Assembly (NCBI GenBank): GCA_034510155.1
Contig: CM067377.1
Span: forward strand, 218,020,910-218,084,909
Source: Eucriotettix oculatus
Taxonomy: Eukaryota; Arthropoda; Insecta; Orthoptera; Tetrigidae
DNA length: 64,000 nucleotides
Direction: 5' to 3'
Of this stretch, positions 1 to 11,815 are shown piece by piece (position 1 is the stretch's first letter; each line of letters starts with the position of its first letter). The notes beneath the pieces are model-generated. The model searched no databases, was not told the origin of the DNA, and was given only the letters and a program-made list of their open reading frames with translations. The position numbers and the translations under genes were made by a program.

Positions 1-136
1 TGCGTAGAGTATTATTTTTGCTTTTTACCGACTGAGCTAATAATTTAAATTGATATCGTAAATTTATATGTTTTCTATTATAACTTAATTTGAGTTATAT
101 TTCTATTAATAATAAATTCATTATTATTGTTATTGT

Positions 137-655
137 TTGTTTGATTACAACAATATTTTTGATGGTGTAAACAAAGAACACCACATTACGAAACAGAACA
201 AACAAAGAATGCATCATACAATTGTAAAAAATATAATAACGTATGGCGCTGAAGTCCGGCCACTAAAAGAACAAATGGCCAAAAAGTTAACAGCGACCAA
301 AATGGATTTCTGGAGGAGGAGGGGGAGGGGGGGCGGGGTAAGCAGATCAAAAATGGACAGGATCCACCAAACACAAAAATTAGAGAAATTATGGATGTCA
401 AACACAACATAATTGATGACATAAGAGAGACAAACAACTGATCTGGTTTAGACACGTACAAAGGATGCCAGAAACAAGACTAGCGAAACAAATTCTACAA
501 TGGAAGCCGGAAGGAAGAAGGAAACAAGGCAGGCCCAGAAAGAGATGGATTAGAGGCATAAATGAGAAATACCGAGAAAGAGCAATAGAAGAAAATGTAC
601 GGAAAGACAGAGAGGAGTGGCGTTTGGGAATCGGAAGACACAAGACGTTATAAAA
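137..655 (+). mobile_element. LINE ORF2 3' end fragment (decayed)
   Basis: This is the C-terminal end of a non-LTR retrotransposon (LINE) polyprotein, downstream of the reverse transcriptase. Seen: residues reading YGAEVRPL, then KLTATKMDFWRR, then after a frameshift MPETRLAKQILQWKPEGRRK and GRPRKRW up to a stop near 653. The order (TYGSE-like motif, MDFWRR-like motif, QRMPETRL, basic GRPRKRW tail) is that of the C-terminal tail common in arthropod endonuclease/RT LINEs. At least one frameshift near 410-440 and a G-rich insertion near 314-335 break the frame, so it is a fossil. The RT domain itself is absent, which suits 5' truncation. The clade cannot be named from this tail. Confidence 0.75.
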
Positions 656-804
656 CGGCAGATATGTGAATGCCAATTAATACATGTGGGACACTTTCTT
701 GAAGTTACAGTACGTATTTAAGATACTAGTAGTTACCCGGTCATGGCTTATGGTTGTTATGAGAAAATTGAGCTCTAAAAAGTTAAATTTTAAGAACCGC
801 GTCG

Positions 805-1266
805 CTCTCGTAGCTGAACTCATCTCCCGTCATTCGGAAGAGCGTGAGGGAAAGGTTTCTAGGAGTGACTGCGGGGCTCACCTGACGGGAATGCCTTTTT
901 ACAAAGTTCTCACATGCCGAGACACCTTCACCTATTTTAGGAGGTGTATGTACTGGGGTCGAAGACCTTGGGCATATGCCAAGAGTTGTCCTCTAATCCC
1001 ATTGGATCCCTAAACTAGTCGAGACACGGAGAAGGGAATGCTGCGACCCCACAGCAAACTCATCTCCCATCATTCGGAAGGGCGTAAGAATAGTACCCAA
1101 AACCCTACCTACCTACCTAGGGTTTTCTCTGCATCTCTTTAGGTGAAACACCGGGTAGAAACCTTAAACCATAGCCATTGCTCTACCTTCCACATCCCCC
1201 CTTTCCAATTCCCTTCCTATGCTATTAAAGGGGAGTTGCCTGTTTCAGGATCACCCTCATAAAAAA
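805..1266 (+). repeat. Dispersed repeat family A, copy 1
   Basis: This sequence recurs across the window, clearest at 21005, 31850, 38840 and 44640. Shared landmarks are a GAGTGACTGCGG segment, CACATGCCGAGACACCTTCA, GGAGAAGGGAATGCTGCGAC, CATCTCTTTAGGTGAAACAC, CTATTAAAGGGGAGTTGCCT and GTTTCAGGATC followed by a run of A. Copy 1 has a duplicated or rearranged left end: the CATCTCCCGTCATTCGGAAG segment occurs at both 820 and 1060. The A-rich 3' end suggests spread by retrotransposition (SINE-like or the tail of a LINE), but no tRNA promoter boxes are evident. It is not protein coding. Confidence 0.8.
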
Positions 1267-1388
1267 ATCGTCAATTCCAAGTTTCCTTAGTTTCTTACAG
1301 AAATATCTGGCACTCCATATTGTACAGTGATTTTTCTATTATACTTAAAGTTTTTAATTGTATTGTACTTGTATTTTATATTAAACAA

Positions 1389-1565
1389 ATGAAATTGTCT
1401 GCACCTGAACTTAGTGACTTATTATTAAAATATCCCAAAGCAAAGACGATAATTTTTACGGATAATAATGTAAATGAAACAAATTGGTTATCAACAAAGG
1501 AATTGTTATTTAGAACACTTGAGGAATTTTATTTCGAATACATGGAAACCAGTTTAATTTATTGA
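1389..1565 (+). other. Unrecognised 58-codon ORF
   Basis: An ATG at 1389 opens 58 codons, starting MKLSAPELSDLLLKYPKA and ending at a TGA at 1563-1565. The composition is acidic and protein-like, but there is no motif I recognise and no obvious partner exon. The 5' flank is TA-rich, and a splice acceptor is possible but weak. It could be a fragment of a transposase or a captured exon. It could equally be chance, since AT-rich DNA this long yields ORFs of this size. No function is proposed. Confidence 0.2.
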
Positions 1566-1705
1566 AATCAAAGCTTATCTTGGTACGTTATTAATTATTG
1601 GTTCTGAATCCAAAATCCTCTACCATCAATAGGAAGGACTAAAATCTGAAAGTGCGAGGTGTGCTACTGACCATAACGTACTCAGAACGTACGAGGATTG
1701 GGAAG

Positions 1706-1765
1706 AAGCTGCCTGTTTCAGGATCTCTCACCCTCGTGTAGCCTGCTTACCCAAAAAAAGGAAGA
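1706..1765 (+). repeat. Family A, 3' end only
   Basis: About 60 bases match the extreme 3' end of family A: GCCTGTTTCAGGATCTCTCA, then a CCTCGTGTAGCCTG-like segment and an A-rich tail. The rest of the repeat is missing, consistent with severe 5' truncation. Confidence 0.65.
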
Positions 1766-1769
1766 GCAA

Positions 1770-3490
1770 AGAAATGCTTCTCGTTTAATAACGAGTTGAA
1801 GACATTAATGTCGACGGGCAACGCCGGTCTCCTAAATAGTATGAAAAATTCTTTCCAGACTTAAAATAAAGTTAACAAAATACTTTTATCATATTTGACC
1901 CAACTGAAGAGGTTGAAGGCGTGAAACTTGTCACGTGACATGAAAAGCTTAGCCTTGCAGAGAATTTGAGCTATGTGAATCTTTTCATAATTACGTACTA
2001 CATTTATATTTACTTCTATATAAGTAAAATAATTCATTGTCTCAAGTTCATTTTAATTACTTTGAGTGTTTACGTAATCACCTTTTATAATTTTTTAATA
2101 TTAAATGTTGTTCAAAATTTAAAATGTGGCTAAAAATTAGAATAAAACATTACTAGTTTTTAATTGGGTCCTGTCTGAGTAAACCTGGACAGTTATAATA
2201 CAGCACTTGGTCTTTTCCTTCATTTCTTGTTTATAGACGCCATTACCTTATAAAATTATTTTATTTTATTTTCCATGTTTTAACTTGTAAATTTGTGAGA
2301 GCAGGAAGATGAGCTTTTTATATATACTTTTATTATACCTGCTGCATTTTTAAAAATTTCGAATATTCCCCTCGGTATCATTACATACTAATTAATTAAC
2401 GTCATTTGCACACTTCGTTGAAATAACATCCTGGATTGATTTTTCCCTTTCTCTAAATTCATACAATTTACAAGGAAATTAAATTATATTTATTAAATAA
2501 AGTACGTAATAAATAAGTTTCCTGTTAAAATGTTCAATATTAATAATAGATTGACTTTTATAGTTCTGCCTTTTTGGATAATATAAACTTGTTGACTTGA
2601 TCGTTTATTGCAAAATTCGTGTTAGGTTTACTTCTTCCCACTATTTAAGCTTTAAGGAAATAACTAAATTAACTGTTTGTAATGCAATTGGTGTCATGGA
2701 CTCAAACTAAACATTTTTGAAAAAACTATAATTAAAGACAATAAATAACAATCTGAAGATCAACGTACAAAATTCATTCATACAAGTATTTTTATACGCA
2801 AACAACTAAAGTTTTAGACGAAGAAAATAGCTGTTTTCTCAAAATTGATGAATAAAATGCAGAACAAAGTTTAAAAAGATCTACTAATTTATTGATGTAA
2901 ATTATTTTTATCATTTAAATAAAAAATAAATTTTTGCTGATTTTAAATATTCACAGCAAAAAACATTAACGTTTACTTTCACAAAGTTAAAATTGTTGCA
3001 TTCTTAATGCTTGATGATCCTTCAGCAGCATATGGATATTTCTTGCAAATACAAAAAAACACTCCACACTATTTGGCTGATTTTGGGAATAAATGGAAAT
3101 TATTTATAAACTCCAAATACGTGCCGCACCTGATTATATCTCAAATGGAGGAGGAAAATCCGTGTAAGGAAAATTATTTCTAAACAATTTAATTATAAGA
3201 AATATTAACGTCTATATTTTTCATAAATCAGATAAAAATTAACAACCAGCATAACAAATAATTAATCAATTTTCAACAAGAATTTAAAACTTATTACTAA
3301 ATAGACGCTTCTGGTAATTGTCAATATTTGTCAACGGACTGAAGTAATAAGAACAAAGGTAAACAATAACCAACAAGGATAATTTAATAAAATATAAATT
3401 TATTTATTTAATTTTTAAATATAAAATCGATTAACGTCTGCTATCAAAATCAAAAATAAAATAATTTCCGACCTATATTTTCACAGTTCT
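1770..3490. other. AT-rich stretch, no gene seen
   Basis: Strongly AT-rich DNA with short homopolymer runs. I found no ORF with recognisable motifs, no paired splice signals and no clear repeat. Confidence 0.5.
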
Positions 3491-3504
3491 TATTTTTTAT
3501 TTAA

Positions 3505-3541
3505 ACGACGTTTCGGCGCATATTCGCACCTTCTTCAGGTT
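3505..3541 (-). repeat. CTGANGA-stem-GAAAC motif, copy 1
   Basis: On the minus strand, CCTGAAGAAGG is followed by GTGCGAATATGCGCC and then GAAACGTCG. The segment GGTGC...GCGCC can pair and sits directly before GAAAC. CTGANGA plus a stem plus GAAA is the arrangement of a hammerhead ribozyme core (stem II between the two conserved boxes). Here one extra A precedes the stem, so the fit is imperfect. Similar motifs lie at 4908, 5777, 42406 and 52802. Hammerhead motifs are known from Penelope-like and other retroelements; assignment to these is inference. Confidence 0.45.
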
Positions 3542-3545
3542 TATA

Positions 3546-4895
3546 ATGTGTGAAATACATATTTCAACTTGAAAATACTTATATATGGCACACATATATA
3601 AAGGAATAAACTAACAACTCACCAAATTATTGTTAATATAAAATTATTAAAAAGAATAAAATTGTTGTAATCGTCAATGTCATTGTACCAAAGTGAGGTC
3701 CGAGGCAGCAGATGAATGATGGCATTTAAGGGTTGTTGCTAATATGTGGATCAGACCAGTCTTAGGACTGAACATGTTTGCATTTGACATGAAAATATTG
3801 CAAAATAAAAATTATAAGAAAATTAGTTTAGAATTCAAATAAGACCATGTCAAAATTAAAAAAGTTTATTGTTGCAGACTTTGTATCAGGTCAATGTTTA
3901 TTGACTATCTTTTTGTCGTTTAATTGTATTTTACAAAGTTGGTTTAGTCTGAGCGACGGAGGAATAATTATTACATGGCAAACAAAAGTATTGAGTACAT
4001 CTTTCAGTTTTTTAACAAATTAAGATAAAACACTAACAGATTTAAAGATTTTTTAGATAATGAATTTTTTAAATATCATTTTTAATTTAGTGTGAAGATC
4101 GTAACAAGGTAAAACAATATAATAATTTCAAGTAGAAAATCAATCTACAGGATAATAAATAGCAGACAATATTTTGAAAACATAATTAAGATTCTTAGAA
4201 GTATGAAGAAAATTAAACAGTAATAAGGACTGTCTACAAAATTCAATATAAAAGTATTTTTCCTGATTGAATTCAATACTCTTCCACAATATGTAGAATT
4301 ATTGAATTAATTAAAAGATAACATATTATTGTCACGGAAAACAGATAATGTCGGAATGATAATTATTATAAATATTGAGTTACTCGTCCAATTTATCATA
4401 AAATATCATGGATGTTGCCGATTGTATTTGGTTATCACATTTGTTGAACTTTAGGAACACATCCTGGAATTATATACACTCCACGGAAAATTAGAAATTA
4501 TACATTACATAATAAATAAACCCCCAAATTTGAGTTTGTCAAATGAAGTTACGTACAGTAAATTTATTATTTAAAGCAATTTATAACCATATAATGAATA
4601 TATATCATGTTTTTATAATGTTTGAATTAATTTGTTTTTATTTTAAATTGTAGATAATTAACTACAGCTTCTCTAAGAATATAATAAAATTTATAGTCAA
4701 AATAAAAGTTTGGTTTTATTAAATTTTGAGTGATTCAAAAACCAGGGTATTTCATAATTTTCATCACATTTAAAATCAGTCTTTTAATAGAAAAATCCTT
4801 AAAGAAAATATACGTAGTACCTTAAAGTGGGACGATTAGCTACTTTAATCAATATTACAATAAATAAAGTCTGCATATAAATTTATCACTGTTTA
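3546..4895. other. AT-rich stretch, no gene seen
   Basis: AT-rich DNA between two copies of the CTGANGA...GAAAC motif. I see no RT, GIY-YIG or other coding trace that would identify the parent element, and no other gene. Confidence 0.45.
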
Positions 4896-4903
4896 TTGAA
4901 AAG

Positions 4904-4939
4904 CGACGTTTCGTCTCCATTTAGCGACTTCCTCAGGTG
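4904..4939 (-). repeat. CTGANGA-stem-GAAAC motif, copy 2
   Basis: The minus strand reads CCTGAGGAAGTCGC, then about 9 bases, then GAGACGAAACGTCGC. The distance from CTGAGGA to GAAAC is the same as in the copies at 3510 and 42406. A short GTC/GAC pairing is possible just before GAAAC. Confidence 0.4.
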
Positions 4940-4944
4940 TAAAA

Positions 4945-5764
4945 TTTAGCAGTTCATCATATTTTCTCATTGATTGCCTCAGCCGAAAAGATTATTGATG
5001 GCTACGGCCGAAATTATTTTCAAACTATATTCCCTACTTTTTTATTTATTGTAAATTTTAAAGTCAGAAAACTATGTTGTAATTTAATCAATATAATTTG
5101 AGTGGCGTAGAACTCTTTTCTGGAGTTATTCTTCACATAGTCACAATAGCTATTTAGAATTCCGTTTACAAAAGATATTAAATGAATCCTTTGTCTGTCG
5201 CAATAAGAGATTTTAATTATCATAAATACTTGGTGTCACATTTTTACAGCGCATATATTCGACACTTATAGGTTTCACTATTCACTCGCAAATGAAAGGA
5301 AATGCGTCTAACGAAGTAAAAAATTGAAATTCACCCCTAACTAAATAGATGACAACCTAATCACTAAAATTTAGAGAATGCCTCAAGTACGTTAAGCTTA
5401 CAGACAAGGAATTAATTAAAGACGCGCCAATGCAATAGAAACGGCAAATGCCATTTGAAGGAGTGTAAACTTTTCCAGCTACCGACAACACTCGCATCTT
5501 CTCAGCAGAGGGAAAAGAGTATTATTATTAGTAGACACTCACCCGTGATCCCTCCAGGGAAGCTCACGAAGAACTGTGTGTTGAAAAAAATTGGGCAGTT
5601 TGTGATTATGGTGGGGGGAGGAAGAAGAGGGGGGGCCAAGCATGCGCAACAGGTGCTGTGCAAAAATACCTCACAATACTCCATGTCACGCCAAGCATTG
5701 TCAATTCTTGAACCTGAAATTGAGTAATGAAAAAATAAAATAGTATTGATTTATTGACTTGTCG
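4945..5764. other. No gene seen; purine-rich tract
   Basis: Mostly AT-rich. At about 5609-5638 there is a G/A-rich tract (GTGGGGGGAGGAAGAAGAGG and onward). The open frames across it are low-complexity and not credible genes. Confidence 0.4.
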
Positions 5765-5769
5765 GGTTG

Positions 5770-5820
5770 TCGCGACGTTTCCATGACGACTCCGTGCTCT
5801 GTCGTCATCTTCAGGCTGAA
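5770..5820 (-). repeat. CTGANGA-stem-GAAAC motif, copy 3
   Basis: The minus strand reads CCTGAAGATGACGACAGAGC, CACGGAGTCGTCAT, then GGAAACGTCGCGACAA. The segment ATGACGAC pairs perfectly with GTCGTCAT, giving the strongest stem of the five copies. Pairing uses the A of CTGAAGA and leaves one extra G before GAAAC, so a canonical hammerhead fold is not guaranteed. Confidence 0.45.
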
Positions 5821-5824
5821 ACGA

Positions 5825-6598
5825 TGCGTTCTGCATCAACTACACCGGGAAAGTGATTGTAGTTAAACACACACTTGTTCGTTTTCAGTGCAACCTATAG
5901 TTTTTGATGCTCTGAATTCGGAACCACGCGCCAATCTATTTCCTAATTACTTATATTAATGTCCCTATAAATTCAGCAAACTGAAAAAAGAAGCTACCAA
6001 ACAAAAGAATAAAGGTGTAGCACATGTTGCAGGACAATTTTAATCAATATGTTTGATTCTAATTTAATAAATTTTTCAGCTTCACGATTCCTTCTATGCG
6101 TCACTGATATTAACAAATTCTCTTTATTATTTTTGTACATAATTTACATACAAGTATTAGATTTTTAATTGTCTCAGTAGTTTACTTGTAAAAAATTTTC
6201 ACAGTGCTGAAAATTGACAATTTTTAAGTAAACAAATATTTTTTCCCAAAGTTTTATTAAATTTCAAAAATATTACTGAAAATTGATAAAAAATAGTCGG
6301 ACGTACATAGAAATGTAAAAAAGATAAAATATATTTAAGTACGTAAGGCGTGAACATTTTTAAAACTAACAAATTTTTAAATTTTTCAAAATTCCTCAGC
6401 AAAAAACTAATTTACAAAAACCAAATTTTGTACATTACTACACATGTGCGTTGTTCACACACAGTAGCCACTAATTTACAGGAATTTGAAATTTCAGATC
6501 CCGTGTCCAGATATACTTACAGGAAAACAAGTTTAAATGGCTGTGTCACTGTTGCAAGGCTCGATGCATTATATATATTCCGGAGGTAGAATACACGG
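5825..6598. other. AT-rich stretch, no gene seen
   Basis: No recognisable gene or repeat. The short open frames on both strands are AT-driven and share no motifs with known families. Confidence 0.4.
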
Positions 6599-6599
6599 A

Positions 6600-7480
6600 A
6601 GGATGTCTTCAGAAAGACAGAGAGTGACGTTCTACGAATTGGAGCGTGGAAGGTCACAAGTTTAAACCGTGCTGCTAGGGAAATGGAAAGGTTTAAACTA
6701 GATATAATGAAAGGTTAATTCCGATTACGTTGGAAACAAAACCACAGCTAACGACAATCATTCACGTTTATATGCTCACAAGTGCCGCAGAGGGAAAAAA
6801 AGGACAAAATCTAATAAGAAATTGAAAAAAAAATACTTATATCAAGATAAATGAAAATTTGATAGTAAGGCGTGTTTTGAACCAAGTAATAGAAAAGGGA
6901 AGACAAAGTGATGTAAGGACTAGGGGAAAGGAAATCAAAGGGGAAAAGGCTAGTATAATTTGGCATTGAGCACAGAAACCGGAGGACACGGACAGGTTAC
7001 AATTAGACTACATACCGACGAGACAGGCATATGTGAGTCAGGTGCTGGACTGCAAAACCTAGCCAGGAGCAATCGCTATCGATTATTAAATTCAGGCTGA
7101 AAATGAAGAAACTGTAGAAAATAATTAAAACAAAAAGATAAGAATTAGAAAAACTGAAAAAAACAGAAGGTGCTTCAGAGTTTCAAAGAAGATATCAAAA
7201 GTAGATTAACAGAGGAAGGAGAAGAAAATACAAAAGAGGAATGGGCACTCTTGAAGAAAGAAATGACAAAAAAAGATAGGAAGAATAACTCAGACCAATA
7301 GGAAAGCATGGATTACATAAGAAATAGTACGAATGATTGATGAAAGGCGTAAATATAAAATCGGGAGAGATGCAAATGGTAAAGAGCAGTACAGACGTTT
7401 GAGGAATGAGATGGACAGGAAGTTCCAGTCAACCAAAGAGACTTGGCTACAAGAGAAATGCAAAGCGGTTGAAAATTGAA
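6600..7480 (+). mobile_element. LINE endonuclease/linker fragment (decayed)
   Basis: Seen: near 6630, LRIGAWKVTSLNRAAREMER, which matches the start of an apurinic-type (APE) LINE endonuclease domain (usual form RIGTWNVRTL). At about 6980-7060 EDTDRLQLDYIPTRQ follows, the end of the endonuclease, which in this family reads DR.QLDYI. Lysine/glutamate-rich linker text continues to about 7480. Frames shift several times and stops intervene. The linker and DR.QLDYI segments recur on the minus strand at 32.9-33.1 kb, so both belong to one LINE family. The reverse transcriptase does not follow directly. It is a non-functional relic. Confidence 0.65.
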
Positions 7481-9185
7481 TCTTTAGATAAAAAATACAG
7501 TTTTGGATTTCATCAGTTGAACCTAATGATTTTGTTTTCCTACCTTACACGAATCTTTGAATTAAGTAAGTTTTAAATTAATTGAAGAAGTTTCCAAAAT
7601 GTTTTACATCACCTAACTTGAAATAAACTCTTTTGCAATATTTTCTGAAGAATAGTAAGGACGATCCATGCTGTATAAGGTTTAATGAAGGTGACTATGA
7701 AAATCTAATTGATGTAATCAGTGACTCTGATTTGAAACCCAAAACAAGCTATTATATTTCTACTTCAGTTTTGTATAAATCTTTTCATGCCAAGCCGGAT
7801 TTTCTTATTGTGCTACAATGAAGTCAGAGGATAGAAACAGGCAACACCTTATATTACACTGCAAAATAGTATCAACAAGATGTGCAATTCAAGGGTCGAA
7901 ACTAATCATATATTCATATTTTTATGTTTATGCTGAATTACAGTTTAATATTTAAAAATAATTACTAGATAATAATTATTTTTAAAAAATTTAAAATTAG
8001 GAATTACCCAACATGAAAAATAATTTAAGGGTTCCGTTAAAATATCTGATTTTGCAAAGTGTTCCATTGCAGAAAATTTTTGGGAAACCCTGGTTTAGTG
8101 TAATACAGTGAAGTGAAGTGATCCGAAATCTCTAACAAGACACTCAAGTCAAATACATTTGCAGTGTTTTTTTCAGGCTAAAACAATTCTTTTCCTTTTT
8201 CAAAATTTATCTTCTAATAAAATCATTTGATGAATCTTTATGCTTTCATTAGGTGTATATATGATTTATGTTGAACTAATGTAATTATATTGTTAATTAC
8301 AGGCTATATATGGTCCTTACGACCAGATTATTAATTATTGTGTCAGTCCAATGTATCTGCAAATATGTAGATTACATAAATACATACAACCTGGTTTTAT
8401 CTTGAAACTGTTGTTTATGCTTAAGTGTGTCTTATTTTACCCCTTTACTGACAAGCGTCTGAATGAGATTTGGATTCACAAACGTTTCCTCCTGACTTTA
8501 TTTCCATGTTTATCTACAAAACAAGTCGTTGGGTGTTTATAATAAAATATTAAAGATGTTTGAAAGAAATGTGTATCTTGTAATTAGTATAATAACCTGT
8601 GAGTAAAATAGCCGTAATATAAGTAGTTAGTGCGCTGATGAGCGAAAGAGACTTTGCAATGTATTACAAGTGTTTGAAAAGTGCATTTGCAGCGAATTAA
8701 AGGCAAAAATTGTGAAAGTGACGTCGAGAAGATGAGTTTGGATCATACAAGAGTTTGTTGGGCATTTCCACTGGTGGTTGGTTTGGGTGAACATTTGCGA
8801 AACTTTCGTTGGAACCAGAAATAAGTTCTCAATATAATTGCAACCCAGAGTTGTTATTAAAACAGTCGATAATACATATATACATATAACTTAGTTGTTG
8901 ATCATAATGAGGTGAGAGTGACGACCAAGTGGGCCGCCGCTGTAGCCGTAATTACGTTTTCGATCTAAAGCGAAGAATTGAATTACTTGCCAAACTTCCT
9001 CTTCCTTTTTACCCCTTTCAACAGAATTACCTTACGTTCCACTCGTCTCCCGTCTCACTCTTTCCCTCTTGCACGTTAATGGAAAAAACGAGTTATTCGG
9101 CCCTTCCATTAGAGTACAGAATATTTTCATACCTAAGACATTATATAACATGGTAATAAGACCTTACATCCATCCGACACACAAA
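7481..9185. other. No recognised gene; small ORF at 7633-7821
   Basis: An open frame at 7633-7821 contains NEGDYENLIDVISDSDLKP and ends LIVLQ. It has no ATG at its left edge and I recognise no family. The rest is AT-rich intergenic DNA. A CTGATGAGCGAAAG string at 8635 lacks room for a stem between its boxes and is not called. Confidence 0.3.
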
Positions 9186-9189
9186 TTAT

Positions 9190-9765
9190 GAAATCTATAT
9201 ATGATTTTTCATCTTTAAACAGTTTGTGCGGTGTGAGAAGCTTACTTGCCTTGTGGAGGTTTTTTACGAATGGGAACGAAAACAAGTCCAAGAAACGTGG
9301 CCTATTAATTTATCCCTTCTCTTCATCAACGTCCTCCATATCGTTCGCACTTCCCTTATTACAACTTCCTCGACAGTGATTCTATTCACATATCTCATTC
9401 TCTTATAAAACCATATTTCTAAGGCTTCTATTCTTTATCTATCAGCTACTCCGATCGTCCACGTTTCGTACCCATACTCTATACTACCATTTTGAGAAAC
9501 GATTTCCTAATATTCATGCCCGTAAATAAGTTCCTCTTATAAGAAAGCCTTCCTTGCCTGTATTATCCTACTCTATTTTCCAAGTAACATAATTCCTTAA
9601 CTACCGTCAAAATATCCCTTCCCAATTTAACGCCCTTTGTTATTCCACTATTTCCATTAACTTTGGTTTTCCCTCTATTAATTTCAATATCTAACTGTTT
9701 CTCCAGGACCACGTTCATACCAATTATTATGGATTCCAAGTCATCTTCCTACTTATATAGAGTCT
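9190..9765 (-). mobile_element. LINE fragment downstream of RT core (minus strand)
   Basis: The minus strand carries debris from the LINE region after the reverse-transcriptase active site. It parallels 18940-19560 and 53895-54600 almost phrase by phrase: CAGGACCACGTTCATACCAA, TTCCTTAACTACCGTCAAAA, CGTCCACGTTTCGTACCCAT and CATCAACGTCCTCCATAT-type strings are shared. Read on the minus strand, these correspond to the GMNVVLEK, EVKEF.YLG and W..TV....R..E segments of the ORF. Multiple stops make it a fossil. Confidence 0.7.
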
Positions 9766-9959
9766 ATTATGAGGACTTTTCATATTTGTTAACAACTTAC
9801 AAACTATAATTAAATTATTTATTTATTTCAATACACAAATTATTTTTCTCTTAACAGACCAAGAAATGGATCAATTTCTTCATTTAAATAAGATTATTTC
9901 ATAATCGTGTGTATTTATGATCCGCAAACAAATCAAAACGCGTACAGAAATTTCAACCA

Positions 9960-10325
9960 AAAATTTTACAGATGTTCCTTGCGACCCGGAAACAAAATAT
10001 TGTGATGTAGGGGAACATATGGCTGTTGGTTGACAATTAAACACTTAACGAATACGTCACATTTAATTTAGGGTTCACTTTATGATAATATTAAATTCTA
10101 GTTCCTTTTTAACGTAAATATATTATACAAGTTTATGAAATAAAACTATTTAGAATATATTAAAATCATTCGTAATAAAATAAGAATATGACCTTTTTGC
10201 ATAATTTACTACACATATTTTTTAAACTTGCTCCGTGGTGGTTAGGAAAATTACACCAATTTTATTTGGAATCTTAAGTAGAGAAAACATACCGCGCCGT
10301 TAAATTTAACACCTTAGACATTATG
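9960..10325 (+). repeat. Family B repeat, copy 1
   Basis: This segment matches the reverse complement of about 27150-27480. Shared blocks are TTTAGGGTTCACTTT, ATAATATTAAA, AAATATATTAT, a GTGGTGG...TTAGGAA block, ATTACACCAATT, GAATCTT and AAACATACCGCGC, all in the same order. I estimate roughly 70-75 percent identity by eye over the best 100 bases. Its nature is unknown. Neither copy has an evident terminal repeat or poly-A tail. Confidence 0.65.
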
Positions 10326-10424
10326 CAAAGAAAAGAAAAAATTTATGTACCCAGAATTTAGAAATTACATAAAAAAACGAAATTACCGCGTCAACGAGAG
10401 AACATTTTGTAATTAATCTTCCTA

Positions 10425-10525
10425 TGGCTGACCTGTTGGATGCTCGTATGTGGTGTAGGATGTGAGGTAAGAACAGATGAGGGAGGCCAAGGATGGAATA
10501 CGCTATGCAGCTTGCGAATCAGCCG
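10425..10525 (+). mobile_element. LINE tail fragment
   Basis: Includes GGATGTGAGGTAAGAACAGA and GGAGGCCAAGGATGGAATAC followed by GCTATGCAGC. The same phrases occur at 36075-36150 after a LINE RT and on the minus strand near 53950. It is a short 3' piece of the family represented at 35280. Confidence 0.55.
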
Positions 10526-10529
10526 GATA

Positions 10530-11540
10530 CATAAAATAAGAATAACTAATATCCGCTACGTGTGGTTTACTACAATTGTTGGGGTTAGATGGGACGGACA
10601 TTTTATAATATACAGAAATGATCTATACTTTTGTCGAATAAGGATTAGACAGAGTGTTTCTGCGGATGTCAAGAAATTATGGCCTTCAGATAAAAATAAC
10701 ACGAAAACCACCGAAACTGCAGTCGAAACCGTGGGTTGTGGGAGTCGCTGAGTTCTCTTCTCACGAGTAAAATACAACTTTTGTTGTAATTTACTTACGG
10801 AGTAGAAGGTTGGTACTTATCGCCTACCATCTAACATATAATATTATCTTCTAGTTCCCTCTGTAGTCGCGAGCATTTTTCCCTCTTTTAACCTATACAA
10901 TAATTAAATGCATCGGTTCAAGACGCCTGAGAACAAACACTGGATGGGTAAAAAGCCTTTGCAAATATTGTATATTTATATTTAACGACCCGCATAAGAA
11001 ATAATTATTAATTTTTGAACAAGTAATGAAAACGTAACGCTAATTAGTCATTTGTAGCAAAATGGTTTTTATGAAATTCAATATGTCTTTTGCGACGTCC
11101 GCAATTGTAAAAAATATAATAATATTTGAATTAAGGAACTGAGGAGGTTTGTCTCAAATAGGCCCAATGGAAATATTAGCCCATATCATCTGAGCAGAAA
11201 AAGGTGTAATGTGATATAATTTTCATTGCAGTTATTCAATAGGAATGTTCTATTGTAACACAAACGTCTGAGTAGTACATACTGATAAATAAACGTTATG
11301 TAGTCGCCTGAGATGTGTATAAGAAGTTACTGTGTGTTGTTGGAAGCAAGGAGTAAAAGAGAGAGAGGGTAGAGAGTAAAAGTTAACGTCTCTGGCAGCG
11401 AGGCCGTTGTTATATATAATTGATGTGTAAATATTCAGTAGTAAGTTGAAAACACTATATATATATTAGTGTGGTGTTCCTCTTGTTTACACCGACAATA
11501 TACTTACAATAATAAGGAAATTATATAAAAAAGCATATTT
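10530..11540. other. No gene seen
   Basis: Mixed-composition DNA without a recognisable ORF. The frame open at 10440-10751 spans the LINE tail and unrelated sequence, so it is not a gene. A short TA run lies near 11456-11468. Confidence 0.4.
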
Positions 11541-11544
11541 AATT

Positions 11545-11815
11545 TTAATATACTAAATTTAATTATGATAATAAGATCGAAACTATGGTAATACAATATA
11601 AAATTATTTACAAAAGAATAATATAACTCAAACTAAAAGTTTAAAAAATAAATTTACGAAAAAATGAATGATCAATTTGGCTATGTCGGTGAAGGAAAAA
11701 TAATCTATGCAGCTCCTAAAATGGCTGCTCTGGGTGAAAAACGATATTAATAACATAAAAACAATTGCGCTTCAAAAACGAGAATGGTTTATAAGGAAAA
11801 CCCGGGTGTTACCGG
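11545..11815 (+). repeat. Family C repeat, copy 1
   Basis: Diverged direct repeat of about 15935-16215. Shared order: AAATTTAATTATGAT/TTTTGAT, AAA(C)TGAAACT, GGTA..ACAATA, AATAACTCAAA, CGCTTCAAAA/CGCACTTCAAAA, AGAGAATGGTTTA/AGAATGGTTAAT. I judge it a real but old pair. No coding content was seen. Confidence 0.4.

Noticed and set aside
8635..8650. CTGATGAGCGAAAG string resembling a hammerhead core
   Set aside because: The two boxes touch, leaving no stem II between them, so no ribozyme fold is possible.
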